NCBI GenBank assembly: GCA_003612625.1
Contig: RAZJ01000009.1
Coordinates: 29,645-93,644 of the forward strand
Length of the DNA: 64,000 nucleotides
Direction: 5' to 3'
Source: a bacterium 1XD42-1
GTDB taxonomy: Bacteria; Bacillota; Clostridia; Oscillospirales; Ruminococcaceae
Part shown: positions 43,291 to 51,260 of the stretch, piece by piece
Layout of the letters: each line of letters opens with the position of its first letter
Position numbering within the stretch: position 1 is the first letter of the stretch
Position numbers and translations under genes: made by a program
Notes under the pieces: model-generated
What the model saw: only the letters and a program-made list of their open reading frames with translations
What the model was told of the DNA's origin: nothing
Databases searched by the model: none

Positions 43291-44808
43291 TCATAAAATT
43301 ATTGCTTTATTTGGTTTTTTTATCGCATAACGTCCGTACATACGGGTCATTTGGAGCAAACGTTTTTCCACAGCAGGCGTAAGCTGTTCTGCTGTAATCC
43401 GGAAACGCCAATTGTTCCCTAAAGTGGAAGGTGTATTCATACGGGCCTGGCCATCCAGTCCTAAAATATCCTGAATGGGAGCAACCGCTAATTTTGCAAC
43501 ACTGCCCCAGGCTGCCCGGACCATTCCCCAGTGAATCCCTTCCCGATTGGTTAAACGCAAATATTCCGCTGTTTCTTTCCGCTGTTTTTTTGTCAGGGTA
43601 TGATGCCACCAGTGCATAACCGTATCATTGTCATGAGTGCCTGTATATACAATGCTGTTTTCCACATGGTTATGAGGCAGATAAGCATTATCCCAGCCGC
43701 TGTCAAAGGCAAACTGCAACACTTTCATGCCGGGATAACCGCTTTCCTGTAACAGATCGGTAACATCTTCTGTCAAGACGCCTAAATCTTCTGCAATAAT
43801 AGGCAATGGGCCTAAGGCTTTTTTCAGGGCCTGAAATAATTCCATACCCGGGCCTGGCACCCATTTCCCCCGCCGGGCATTTTTATCGCCGTAAGGGATT
43901 GCGCAATAACTGGCAAATCCCCGGAAATGGTCAATGCGGATAAAATCATAAAGCTCCCGGGCGGCCTGCACCCTGGAAATCCACCAGGCATAATTTTCTT
44001 TTTTATGGGCTTCCCAGTCGTATAGAGGATTGCCCCAAAGCTGTCCGTCTGCGGAAAAATAATCAGGGGGAACGCCGGCAACTTCCTTGGGAACCAGATC
44101 CTCATCTAAGGCAAACAAAGACGGAGAAGCCCATACATCTGCACTGTCCAGGGCCACATAAATGGGAAGATCCCCCACAAGGGAAACCCCTTGTTTTTTG
44201 GCGTACTCCTTGAGCTTTTTCCATTGGCGGAAAAAAAGAAACTGGAGATAAACCCAAAAATCAATTTCGCCTGCATAAGTTTTGCGGCATTCTGTCAATG
44301 CTTCAGGCTCCCGATGCCGGAGAGGTTTTTCCCATTCCTGCCAGGATTTTCCGCCATTAGCCCCTTTTAATGCCATAAACAAGGCATAATCTTCCACCCA
44401 GGCAGAATTTTCTTCCCGGAAAGCCGCCACTTCTTCCGCGTCCCGTTTTAAGCCCCGTAAAGCAGCTTTCCGCAAAACAGGATAGCGTAACTGATAAAGG
44501 GTGCCGTAATCTACATAAGCATTGCTGCGGCTCCAGGGAAGGTCTTCATATTCACTAGGTTCCAGAAGCCCGTCCTCACGCAGAAAATCCAAATCAATAA
44601 AATATGGATTCCCGGCAAAAGTTGAAAAAGACTGGTAAGGGGAATCCCCATAGCTGGTAGGGCCAACAGGAAGGATTTGCCAGTACTGCTGGCCGGTCCG
44701 GTGCAGGAAATCTACAAAATCATAAGCTGCTTTTCCAAAGGTACCGATTCCCCAGGGGGAAGGCAAAGAAGAAATGTGCATTAAGATACCACTTGCGCGC
44801 ATAGGCAT
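43291..44808 (-). CDS. malQ: 4-alpha-glucanotransferase (amylomaltase)
   Basis: 505 residues of glycoside hydrolase family 77. It moves glucan segments between maltodextrins. ATG 44808 lies eight bases after GGAGG. Motifs: ISSLPSPWGIGTFGKAAYDF at the start, IRIDHFRGFASYC carrying the nucleophilic Asp near residue 290, IIAEDLGVLTEDV with the acid/base Glu near 337, and YTGTHDNDTVMHW near 391. Monocistronic with its own promoter. Confidence 0.96.
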   Translation of the reverse strand: MPMRASGILMHISSLPSPWGIGTFGKAAYDFVDFLHRTGQQYWQILPVGPTSYGDSPYQSFSTFAGNPYFIDLDFLREDGLLEPSEYEDLPWSRSNAYVDYGTLYQLRYPVLRKAALRGLKRDAEEVAAFREENSAWVEDYALFMALKGANGGKSWQEWEKPLRHREPEALTECRKTYAGEIDFWVYLQFLFFRQWKKLKEYAKKQGVSLVGDLPIYVALDSADVWASPSLFALDEDLVPKEVAGVPPDYFSADGQLWGNPLYDWEAHKKENYAWWISRVQAARELYDFIRIDHFRGFASYCAIPYGDKNARRGKWVPGPGMELFQALKKALGPLPIIAEDLGVLTEDVTDLLQESGYPGMKVLQFAFDSGWDNAYLPHNHVENSIVYTGTHDNDTVMHWWHHTLTKKQRKETAEYLRLTNREGIHWGMVRAAWGSVAKLAVAPIQDILGLDGQARMNTPSTLGNNWRFRITAEQLTPAVEKRLLQMTRMYGRYAIKKPNKAIIL

Positions 44809-44889
44809 TGTTTCCGCCTCCAAATATGGGATTCAATCACAGCAAAAATACCGTTATTTTTGGCCGCTATTGCACAAAAAACCACTATT

Positions 44890-44918
44890 ATGGTATCATA
44901 TTATTATGCAATTTTCAA
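44890..44918 (-). promoter_or_regulatory. Promoter of malQ
   Basis: Minus-strand TTGAAA, 17-base spacer, TACCAT, about 70 bases before malQ. Confidence 0.6.
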
Positions 44919-44972
44919 TATTCTTCTCTCATTTTTCCACAGTTCCCGGACAATTTTTTTATAAATATGATG

Positions 44973-46025
44973 CTATTCTTCCACATAAGCAAATACGGTT
45001 GTAGCAATGGCACAGGTTTCCCCGTTGCGGACAACTTTATAAATCCCAACCGCTGCCCGGTTATATTCTGCCCGAACCATATTTTTATAATGGGATGGGG
45101 AATTGATCCAGCCGTCTACCCAAAAGTCAGGATCTTCCGGCAGGTCAATATTCGGATCGCTGGATTCCACAATGGCTAAGTTTTCCCCGGCGCTTAGGTA
45201 ATCATAGGGGACGTCTTCAATGAGGACGGTGTTCCATTGGCGCCCGTCAGGACGGGTATGGGCGAATACGCCAGCCTGACAAAGCTCCCGGCTGCGGATG
45301 CGGGCTGCATTGTGCAGTTCCGGATCATATTGTAATTCCGGAAGCCCTAAACGGGCACGTTCCTGGTTCTGTAACGCTAAAACTTCGCTTTCAATATCGG
45401 ACAGAAAATTCTTTCCGGAAGCTTTTTTTGTGGCGTTCCGTTGTGCAGCCTGTGCGGCGGCTTCTTCGGCGGCCCTTTGAGCTTCTTCTGCGGCCCGCCG
45501 TTCTGCTTCCAAAGTAGCGGCCTCGGCAGCGGCCCGCTGGGCTTCTTCCGCGGCGGCGGCTTCTGCGGCAGCCCGTTGTTCCGCTTCAAAAGCGGCAGCT
45601 TCAGCAGCGGCCCGCTGGGCTTCTTCCGCGGCGGCAGCCTCCGCAGCAGCTTTTTGAGCCGCTTCAAAGGCGGCAGTTTCGGCAGAGGCTTTTGCAGCAT
45701 CTTCGGAGGACCCGGTTTCCGAAGAAGACGGTTCCGGCTGTTCCCGGGAGGAGGTACTTTCAGAGGAGGAAAGCTCCGGATCTTCCGGCTCTTTGATTTC
45801 AGGTTCCTCTGGTTCTTTGATCTCCGGCTCGCTGGGCGCGGGTTCTTCTTCCTGTTCTTGATCTTCCTTCTCTTTTTCCGGTTCCGAGGAAGAAGATTTC
45901 GACAGGGACTCTTCAGGCTCCGAGGAGGAAGTTCCAGTCACTATTTTAAACGTATTTTTGATGTCCGGTTTGTGGCAGGAAGCCAGACAGACCAGGACAG
46001 CCAATAAAAATGCAATTTTACGCAT
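44973..46025 (-). CDS. CAP-domain lipoprotein with acidic linker and Ala-rich repeats
   Basis: 350 residues. A lipoprotein signal ends CLASC (Cys17). Residues 30-108 are Ser/Glu/Pro-rich, including EPEIKEPE repeats. Residues 109-200 form an Ala/Glu coiled coil with a 26-residue repeat. Residues 208-349 are a CAP/SCP-PR1 domain (LALQNQERARLGLPEL, FAHTRPDGRQWNT, SAGENLA, INSPSHYKNMV), as in YkwD-type surface proteins. The rod would hold the CAP domain away from the membrane. A possible GCTCCT/AGGAGC hairpin covers the ribosome site. Biochemical function of bacterial CAP domains is not well known. Confidence 0.9.
   Translation of the reverse strand: MRKIAFLLAVLVCLASCHKPDIKNTFKIVTGTSSSEPEESLSKSSSSEPEKEKEDQEQEEEPAPSEPEIKEPEEPEIKEPEDPELSSSESTSSREQPEPSSSETGSSEDAAKASAETAAFEAAQKAAAEAAAAEEAQRAAAEAAAFEAEQRAAAEAAAAEEAQRAAAEAATLEAERRAAEEAQRAAEEAAAQAAQRNATKKASGKNFLSDIESEVLALQNQERARLGLPELQYDPELHNAARIRSRELCQAGVFAHTRPDGRQWNTVLIEDVPYDYLSAGENLAIVESSDPNIDLPEDPDFWVDGWINSPSHYKNMVRAEYNRAAVGIYKVVRNGETCAIATTVFAYVEE
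45516..45671 (-). repeat. Two tandem 78-base repeats within the CAP lipoprotein gene
   Basis: Codes for two nearly identical 26-residue units (residues 119-144 and 145-170), each of the form AFEAxQxAAAEAAAAEEAQR followed by AAAEAA, with a third shortened unit after it. Repeat-number change by slippage would alter rod length without breaking the frame. Confidence 0.8.
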
Positions 46026-46078
46026 TGGGAAAAATAGCTCCTTTCTTTCAGGAGCGGAAATATACCGCTGTTTTTTTT

Positions 46079-46107
46079 ATTGTACCATAAGTCTGGGGAA
46101 TACGCAA
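46079..46107 (-). promoter_or_regulatory. Promoter of the CAP lipoprotein gene
   Basis: Minus-strand TTGCGT, 17-base spacer, TACAAT, about 55 bases before the gene. Confidence 0.55.
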
Positions 46108-46177
46108 CAAAATCCATTCCCAATTTAGGAGGATTTTAGGAAAGATTAAAATAGACATGAAATGACAAAAAAAGCGC

Positions 46178-46206
46178 TTTACACCAGCACCAGGTTATGT
46201 TATAAT
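46178..46206 (+). promoter_or_regulatory. Promoter of the YdbC/PC4-like gene
   Basis: TTTACA, 17-base spacer, TATAAT, 34 bases before the ATG. Confidence 0.8.
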
Positions 46207-46239
46207 GCCTCCCATATTTAATAAGGAGGCAAAAGCTGT

Positions 46240-46476
46240 ATGGCAGAATTAAAATATGAAATTACCCAGGAAATTGCGGTTCTTTCTGAAAATGCGAAAG
46301 GCTGGACGAAAGAATTGAATATGGTAAGCTGGAATGACCGGGAACCCAAATTTGACATTCGGGAATGGGCGCCGGATCATGCCAGAATGGGGAAAGGCAT
46401 TACATTGACGCCGGAAGAAATGGAAGTATTGGTCAACGGCTATCTTCACAGGGATGAAGAACCGACTTTTGACTAA
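46240..46476 (+). CDS. YdbC/PC4-like single-stranded nucleic acid-binding protein
   Basis: 78 residues. The segment KGWTKELNMVSWNDREPKFD followed by IREWAPDHARMGKGITLT is the YdbC-type PC4 fold, related to the eukaryotic coactivator p15 and binding single-stranded DNA as a dimer. Perfect AAGGAGG before the ATG. Monocistronic, followed by an inverted repeat. Cellular role in bacteria is unclear. Confidence 0.9.
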   Translation: MAELKYEITQEIAVLSENAKGWTKELNMVSWNDREPKFDIREWAPDHARMGKGITLTPEEMEVLVNGYLHRDEEPTFD

Positions 46477-46485
46477 AATGAACAA

Positions 46486-46516
46486 GGGGGAATTCCACCT
46501 CAAGTGAAATTCCCCC
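46486..46516. terminator. Inverted repeat between convergent genes
   Basis: GGGGGAATT/AATTCCCCC stem with a 13-base loop that can extend the pairing (CCAC/AGTG), between the YdbC-like gene and the anti-sigma gene. No strong T-run follows on either strand. Confidence 0.6.
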
Positions 46517-46535
46517 ATAAACTGGGACTTGTTTT

Positions 46536-47129
46536 TTAATCGGCTCCGGTATTGAAAGACTTCGGCGACACATAGCTGTGAGGGCTGGAGGCGAAACCTC
46601 CGTTAAATTTTACCGTCAGATAAACAGGGCCTTTTTCGGTATTGAGCTGGACGTAACATACACCGTCCTCATCAAACCGGTCGGTAATATCTATTTTTTC
46701 GCCGCGGGCACTGACCCAGACAGAGCCGTCGTCCTCGTATTCCACATCCGGTGAATTGAGATGCTCCATAATTTCATCTTCGGTAAGGGGACGTTCGCTT
46801 CCGTCATCATTAAAGGCCACTCCTCCGCCTTTGATTTCACGGGAAGGGCTCTGGGCGGTGGTGACGGTGTAGCTGGTGCCTTGGATGTCCAGCACAGCGT
46901 CGGTTTTGTCGCCGTCGATCCAAATCTGAACATTGCGCTGAATACCGCCAACATCTGCGGCATAGACTACGGAAGCCAGCCCTATCGCCATAACGACTGC
47001 CGCACAGGCGACTGACAGCCGGGATATATAGATTTTCTTTGTGGGTTTCATTGCTTTAACCTCCATAAGACAATCCTCAGAGGCATGAAGCGTAGAAAAC
47101 GTCCTTTGGTACCGTTGTTTATTCGTCAC
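46536..47129 (-). CDS. Putative membrane anti-sigma factor of the ECF pair
   Basis: 197 residues. The N-terminal cytoplasmic part (about 1-35) has QRTFSTLHASEDCLMEVKAM, a short sequence typical of anti-sigma partners in clostridia. One membrane segment covers about 38-58 and an extracytoplasmic domain of about 135 residues follows. It starts with GTG and overlaps the sigma gene by 11 bases, the standard sigma/anti-sigma arrangement. The outer domain is not recognised; presumably it senses an envelope signal. Confidence 0.78.
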   Translation of the reverse strand: MTNKQRYQRTFSTLHASEDCLMEVKAMKPTKKIYISRLSVACAAVVMAIGLASVVYAADVGGIQRNVQIWIDGDKTDAVLDIQGTSYTVTTAQSPSREIKGGGVAFNDDGSERPLTEDEIMEHLNSPDVEYEDDGSVWVSARGEKIDITDRFDEDGVCYVQLNTEKGPVYLTVKFNGGFASSPHSYVSPKSFNTGAD

Positions 47130-47601
47130 CGTTCCATTCCTCCTGAAGCGTATTTTTTAGGAGCTTTCTTCCCCGGTTCAGCTGGCTTTTGACAGTTCCC
47201 GCAGGGCGGTGCAGGATGCCGGCAATTTCTTCTATGGCATAACCCTCATAATAAAACAGATGGATTACAGTCCGGTATTTCCCGGGCAGGCGCATAACAG
47301 CCTCAAACAGCCGGCTGTCCTCCGGCTCCTGGAATGGCAGTTCCGCCATGTAATCCTCCCAGTTGACCTTATTTTTCCGCCAAAAGGAAGCCGTAATATC
47401 CTTAGCCCGATTGATTGCTACCCGGATCAGCCACGCCTTGAGATGCTGCTCATTCTCAAATTCCTTGTTAAGGGAATAGTATCGAATGAGTGTATCCTGC
47501 GTCACATCGTCGGCGTCGGTCTGGTTCTGGCATATGCTGAACGCAGCCGAAAAGATCCGATCCCCATATTTCTGAAATGCCTCGTCCACTGACAGCCTCA
47601 T
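47119..47601 (-). CDS. ECF (extracytoplasmic function) sigma factor
   Basis: 160 residues with region 2 (FSICQNQTDADDVTQDTLIR, HLKAWLIRVAINRAKD) and region 4 (KYRTVIHLFYYEGYAIEEIA, then RPAGTVKSQLNRGRKLLKN). It directs RNA polymerase to a small regulon, probably including itself. Coupled to the downstream anti-sigma gene. No other likely target promoter was spotted in the window. Confidence 0.93.
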   Translation of the reverse strand: MRLSVDEAFQKYGDRIFSAAFSICQNQTDADDVTQDTLIRYYSLNKEFENEQHLKAWLIRVAINRAKDITASFWRKNKVNWEDYMAELPFQEPEDSRLFEAVMRLPGKYRTVIHLFYYEGYAIEEIAGILHRPAGTVKSQLNRGRKLLKNTLQEEWNGDE

Positions 47602-47642
47602 GGAATCGCTCCCGTTTCTTAATTGAAGGGCCCTTCCTATAC

Positions 47643-47671
47643 AATACGATTCTGGACAAGGAAAAGTTGCA
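47643..47671 (-). promoter_or_regulatory. Possible autoregulated ECF promoter
   Basis: Minus-strand TGCAACTTTT with CGTATT about 17 bases beyond the TGCAAC, 42 bases before the sigma gene. An AAC motif at -35 and CGT at -10 are typical of ECF-controlled self-promoters. No housekeeping-type boxes are evident here. Confidence 0.5.
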
Positions 47672-47688
47672 CTGGGATTTAAAAATTT

Positions 47689-48711
47689 TTAAACCTCCAG
47701 ACCGGCAATAGCTTTTTCAAACCGGGGGAGAAGCCCGATTTTATCCGGCCCTAAGTGGACCTGGAACTGGTAAATATCATGTCCGGGGAAATGATTGGCT
47801 TCTATCAGCAGCGGGGAAGTTTCTGTAATGGCTACGTCCCACGCGATATATCCCAATTCCGGGATTTGCAGGGCGGCTTTTTTTACCATTTCCACGGCTT
47901 CCTGGTAAAGGGGGATTTTACATCCAACCAAAGTGACCCCTGTATAAGGGTGCTGGTAATAAGCTTTTCCGGCTTTGTCGGCCCCGGGGGTGGAAATTAT
48001 GCCGTTTTCATCCACAATCACAGCCATCCCGCCGCTGTTTAAGTTGTCTACCCGCAGGCCGTTGCCGATACGCATACTGGAAAAAACAATATGCACAGTG
48101 TCCTGGTTGCGGATGGTGACTAAGCGGAGGGTATTGACCGATAAGGGATAAATTTTTGCAATGTCCGGATGCTGTATAATGACAGCTTCGACTAAATACT
48201 GGCCGTTGGCCCGGAGCATGTCATACAGGCCCGCAATCCGGCTGTTTCCGGACACTTCAAAAAATTCAATTCCCCTGCCGCAAGTCCCTTCCAGGGGTTT
48301 TACAATGATTTTGGGATGCTTTTCCAAAAAAGCTTCAAAGGCTTCCGGGCCGCACTCCCGCAGGTCGATCCAGTCCCGACCGTGGAACCCGTCAAACCGT
48401 TTGAGAAATTCAATTTTATCCTCCAGCAAATGCCAGTTTTCCCTTGGGTTCAGCAGGCGTACAAACCGGTTGCTCTGGCCTCGTGTAATATAGGTACGGC
48501 GCTGGGCACCATTTAAAGTATAAAATTCAAATACCAGATAATCCATATAACCGGCTTGATAGCGGAACCCGCACCAGGCCATGTCTGCCAAAAGAAAAAG
48601 GGTATTTTTCCCGCAGCGCTGGTGGATGGTTTTTGCAGTATCCAGCATTTTCTTATAATCCATTTCTTTCATGCGTCGCAAGACATATTGAAGTTTTGGC
48701 ATTTTCACCAT
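47689..48711 (-). CDS. ATP-grasp protein of the sugar-transfer-associated type
   Basis: 340 residues from the ATG at 48711, close to AGGGG; a longer in-frame start at 48777 cannot be excluded. ATP-grasp motifs include KHPKIIVKPLEGTCGRGIEF near 135-155, VNTLRLVTIRNQD and YIAWDVAITETSPLLIEANH (metal-binding Asp, Glu and Asn) near 300. Relatives (ATPgrasp_ST) lie in capsule and wall-polysaccharide loci, joining an amino acid or other carboxylate to a sugar. Here it stands alone with no polysaccharide cluster, so the substrate is unknown. Confidence 0.82.
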   Translation of the reverse strand: MVKMPKLQYVLRRMKEMDYKKMLDTAKTIHQRCGKNTLFLLADMAWCGFRYQAGYMDYLVFEFYTLNGAQRRTYITRGQSNRFVRLLNPRENWHLLEDKIEFLKRFDGFHGRDWIDLRECGPEAFEAFLEKHPKIIVKPLEGTCGRGIEFFEVSGNSRIAGLYDMLRANGQYLVEAVIIQHPDIAKIYPLSVNTLRLVTIRNQDTVHIVFSSMRIGNGLRVDNLNSGGMAVIVDENGIISTPGADKAGKAYYQHPYTGVTLVGCKIPLYQEAVEMVKKAALQIPELGYIAWDVAITETSPLLIEANHFPGHDIYQFQVHLGPDKIGLLPRFEKAIAGLEV

Positions 48712-48905
48712 CTGTCCCCTTTTTTTATAATAATCAAAATTATACAGCAGGTTTCGAGGGATTTCAACAGATTCCATGCAGTAAAACGCTTTTTAAATGC
48801 CACTATTTGAATGACCTCAGCCAGATAAAAGCGTATTTTTTATTGTATGAGGGACAGGCTTAGAAAATAACCCCCTGAACAGCGGGGATGAAAGGAAACT
48901 ATTTT

Positions 48906-49661
48906 ATGAAATTTTTGAAAAACAGGAAATTATGTGTCACCGTTTTAACTTGTGCTTTTCTGCTGTCTTTGGGCGCGGTACAGGCAGCAGCTTTGCCTTC
49001 CGCAGGTGCAGCGCCTTTATCCGGCGGCGTAGTAAAAGGCGTGGCAGAAACAAAAAACAATGTTTCTTCCGTAAAAGGGACGGTAGAGGATTTTGCAGTG
49101 GATGACCAGGGACGTACCGTATGGCTGCTCCGCCAGGAGGGTGCTCCGGCTGGTGCCGCTCCGCTTCAGATCACCATTACACAGAACACACAAATCGAAG
49201 GCGATAATGACATCGGCAACGGAAGCGTTATATATGTAGAATACAAAGAAAATAAAGCGAAATCCCAGGTTTCCCAGAAAAGGACCTCTTTACTGAATCC
49301 CAAAGTACCGGCCAGCCAGTACCAGTCCCAAACTGTCCTGACCGCCCAGAAGGTCCGGAAAGAAGCTCCGGCTCCGGAATATGTCTTTTATGGTGAAGTA
49401 TTGGAGATCCTCCCCGGAGGCTATGGGGTAGACGGCAGCTTCCACATGCGGGAAATCACAGATAATCCGGAAACAGCCCAGGAAATCGTATTCCATTACA
49501 GCTCGGACACAGCCTCCGCTATCACATTAAAAGATGTAAAAGCCGGGGACCGGTTTGATGTAGTTTATGGCGGAGCTTTGACCCGCAGCCTTCCGCCCCA
49601 GGGCTTTGCAGAAGCTGTTTTAGACCATGAAGCTCCGGCCGTTGTTGTATTAAATGATTAA
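48906..49661 (+). CDS. Secreted protein of unknown function
   Basis: 251 residues from ATG 48906 (AAAGGAAA upstream). The signal peptide (about 1-29) has a KNRK n-region and a hydrophobic core ending AVQAAA. The mature part is beta-rich: SSVKGTVEDFAVDDQGRTVW, TQIEGDNDIGNGSVIYVEY, and a second similar half (PEYVFYGEVLEILPGG, AGDRFDVVYGG). The two halves look like a duplicated OB-like or small beta-barrel unit, each ending with a phrase on forming or keeping a compound environment (SVIYVEY, RFDVVYGG). No family recognised and no lipobox or cell-wall signal. Confidence 0.7.
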   Translation: MKFLKNRKLCVTVLTCAFLLSLGAVQAAALPSAGAAPLSGGVVKGVAETKNNVSSVKGTVEDFAVDDQGRTVWLLRQEGAPAGAAPLQITITQNTQIEGDNDIGNGSVIYVEYKENKAKSQVSQKRTSLLNPKVPASQYQSQTVLTAQKVRKEAPAPEYVFYGEVLEILPGGYGVDGSFHMREITDNPETAQEIVFHYSSDTASAITLKDVKAGDRFDVVYGGALTRSLPPQGFAEAVLDHEAPAVVVLND

Positions 49662-49721
49662 AATAGGGTTTCCTTTTCAGGAAGTTCTGACAGAAGTTTT
49701 CCCGAAATCATGGCGCCGGAA

Positions 49722-49750
49722 TTGACTTTTTGCGCCTTGGCTGGTATAAT
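49722..49750 (+). promoter_or_regulatory. Promoter of the FMN-binding-like lipoprotein gene
   Basis: TTGACT, 17-base spacer, TATAAT, about 100 bases before the gene. Confidence 0.85.
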
Positions 49751-49777
49751 GTAGCGTATTGAAGTTGTGTGAATTGC

Positions 49778-49806
49778 AAAAAAAGCCGGAGGAAGGTTCT
49801 TCCGGC
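49778..49806 (-). terminator. Hairpin in the leader, terminator-like on the minus strand
   Basis: A GCCGGA/TCCGGC stem extended by GAA/TTC, followed on the minus strand by seven T. No minus-strand gene feeds into it, so it may stop antisense transcripts, or act as a leader structure on the plus strand. Confidence 0.5.
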
Positions 49807-49853
49807 AGCAATTTTCAAATAACGGCGAAGAATTTTTCGGAGGTCTTTCTAAT

Positions 49854-51083
49854 ATGAAAAAATTGTTAGCGCTTTTCCTTGCCTCTGCCCTTATTTTAGG
49901 AATGGCTGCCTGCGGTGACAGGAAGCAGGGTGAGGAAAGCTCCAGCGAATCCAGTTCGTTAGGTGCGGCCAAGGATTCCATCCTGACAGATACAAGCCTG
50001 AAGGATGGCGAATATAAAGCAGTTTATAAAACCATGGCTTTGGATCGGACCATTGATTCCCTTACGGTTAAAATTGAAAAAGGTGATGTAAGCGTTTCAG
50101 ATTATAGCTGCAAGGAAGAAAGCGGCGAAGGAAGCTCCGACGGAACGGAAGCGGAAATGAAAGCCAGCAAAGCTGCTGAACTGATTTTGAATTCCTATAA
50201 GGCGGCAGACGGGGATTTCAACGCCATGGAGCCGGTAGATGATTCCGCGCAGGAACATTTTTACCGTTTCCAACGGATGATGCGTGAAATTACAGCCGCG
50301 GCAAAAGACGGAAAAACAGATACCATAGAACTTGGCAAATATGCTGACGGTACTTATAAAGCTACTGCCGCCCAGCCGGATTTGCAGGGCTGGACCCCTT
50401 ATGTTGAGGTCGTTGTAGCAGATGGAAATATTTCTTCCATCACCTATGATGCCTTGAAGGACGGGGCCAAAATTACAGAAGATACGGAAAGCAATGCCGG
50501 GGAAAATAAGCCTTCCGCTTATTATCCTGAAATTGTCAAAAGCTTCTCAGAAGGCGGCGAGGATTTAACAAAGCTGTTTGCGCCTACTGGCGGCGGCCTG
50601 GCAACAAAATCTTTTGTAAAACTTATGACGCCTGTAATGGCCAGCATGGTTTCCGGCGGGGAAAAAGAATTTACTGCCCCGAAATATGTCAATGGTACCT
50701 ACCGGGCAGAATTTACAGATTTTGACGCGGATGGCTGGAAAGCTTATTTAGTCCTCCAGATCTATAATGATAAGGTTACTGTGCAGGAATTTGACGCCAT
50801 CCAAAAAGATACAGAAGCTTTGCGTTCCCAAGACAACGAATTGAGCCAGAAAATGAAAGAATCGACTGGGACTTATGATTTCCCGGAAGCCGTGAAACAG
50901 ATCAGCAAAAACTTTGATAAAGCAGACGGCGATCCTTTCGCAGTGGAAAATGTGGTGGGTGCAACCATTTCTTCCAATGACTTCAAACAATTAGCAGGTT
51001 CTATCCTTGCTATGAGCGCGGTAGAAGGGGATACTGGCGATACCCTTCAAGTAGAACGGATTCCTTCTGAAAAAGAATCCTAA
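49854..51083 (+). CDS. Lipoprotein with three FMN_bind-like modules
   Basis: 409 residues. Signal ends GMAAC (Cys20), then a Ser/Glu linker. Three related modules start with DGEYKAVY (about 45), DGTYKATAAQPDLQGWTPYV (about 160) and NGTYRAEFTDFDADGWKAYL (about 282). Only the third ends with VVGATISS near 378, resembling the GA[S/T] site of FMN_bind domains flavinylated by ApbE; the first two lack it. Such lipoproteins take part in extracellular electron transfer in Gram-positive bacteria. No ApbE or Ndh2-type gene is nearby. The FMN role is plausible but the motif lacks the usual Asp and Ser. Confidence 0.75.
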   Translation: MKKLLALFLASALILGMAACGDRKQGEESSSESSSLGAAKDSILTDTSLKDGEYKAVYKTMALDRTIDSLTVKIEKGDVSVSDYSCKEESGEGSSDGTEAEMKASKAAELILNSYKAADGDFNAMEPVDDSAQEHFYRFQRMMREITAAAKDGKTDTIELGKYADGTYKATAAQPDLQGWTPYVEVVVADGNISSITYDALKDGAKITEDTESNAGENKPSAYYPEIVKSFSEGGEDLTKLFAPTGGGLATKSFVKLMTPVMASMVSGGEKEFTAPKYVNGTYRAEFTDFDADGWKAYLVLQIYNDKVTVQEFDAIQKDTEALRSQDNELSQKMKESTGTYDFPEAVKQISKNFDKADGDPFAVENVVGATISSNDFKQLAGSILAMSAVEGDTGDTLQVERIPSEKES

Positions 51084-51116
51084 TGGCAAAAGCCTTATTT
51101 CAATCAGTAAGTATGA

Positions 51117-51159
51117 TGCGCTGCGGAATTTTTTTGATTCTTCCGCAGCGTATTTTTTT
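51117..51159 (+). terminator. Terminator of the FMN_bind-like lipoprotein gene
   Basis: A 12-bp perfect stem TGCGCTGCGGAA/TTCCGCAGCGTA (one G-T) with a 12-base loop, followed by seven T. Confidence 0.92.
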
Positions 51160-51180
51160 AAAAGAGCAGCCAGGAAAAGC

Positions 51181-51209
51181 TTTACAAATAAAGTCCATGG
51201 GGTTATGAT
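51181..51209 (+). promoter_or_regulatory. Promoter of the DUF342 gene and probably the following genes
   Basis: TTTACA, 17-base spacer, TATGAT, about 50 bases before the ATG. Confidence 0.7.
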
Positions 51210-51260
51210 ATTGTTGATGGCCGGCAATGAAAAAAGGCCGTTTGAATAGGGGGGACACAG

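Noticed and set aside
45441..46007. A long Gly/Phe-rich frame on the plus strand
   Set aside because: It is the shadow of the Ala/Glu-rich CAP lipoprotein gene; the unusual composition follows from the GC-rich repeats on the other strand. No ribosome site.
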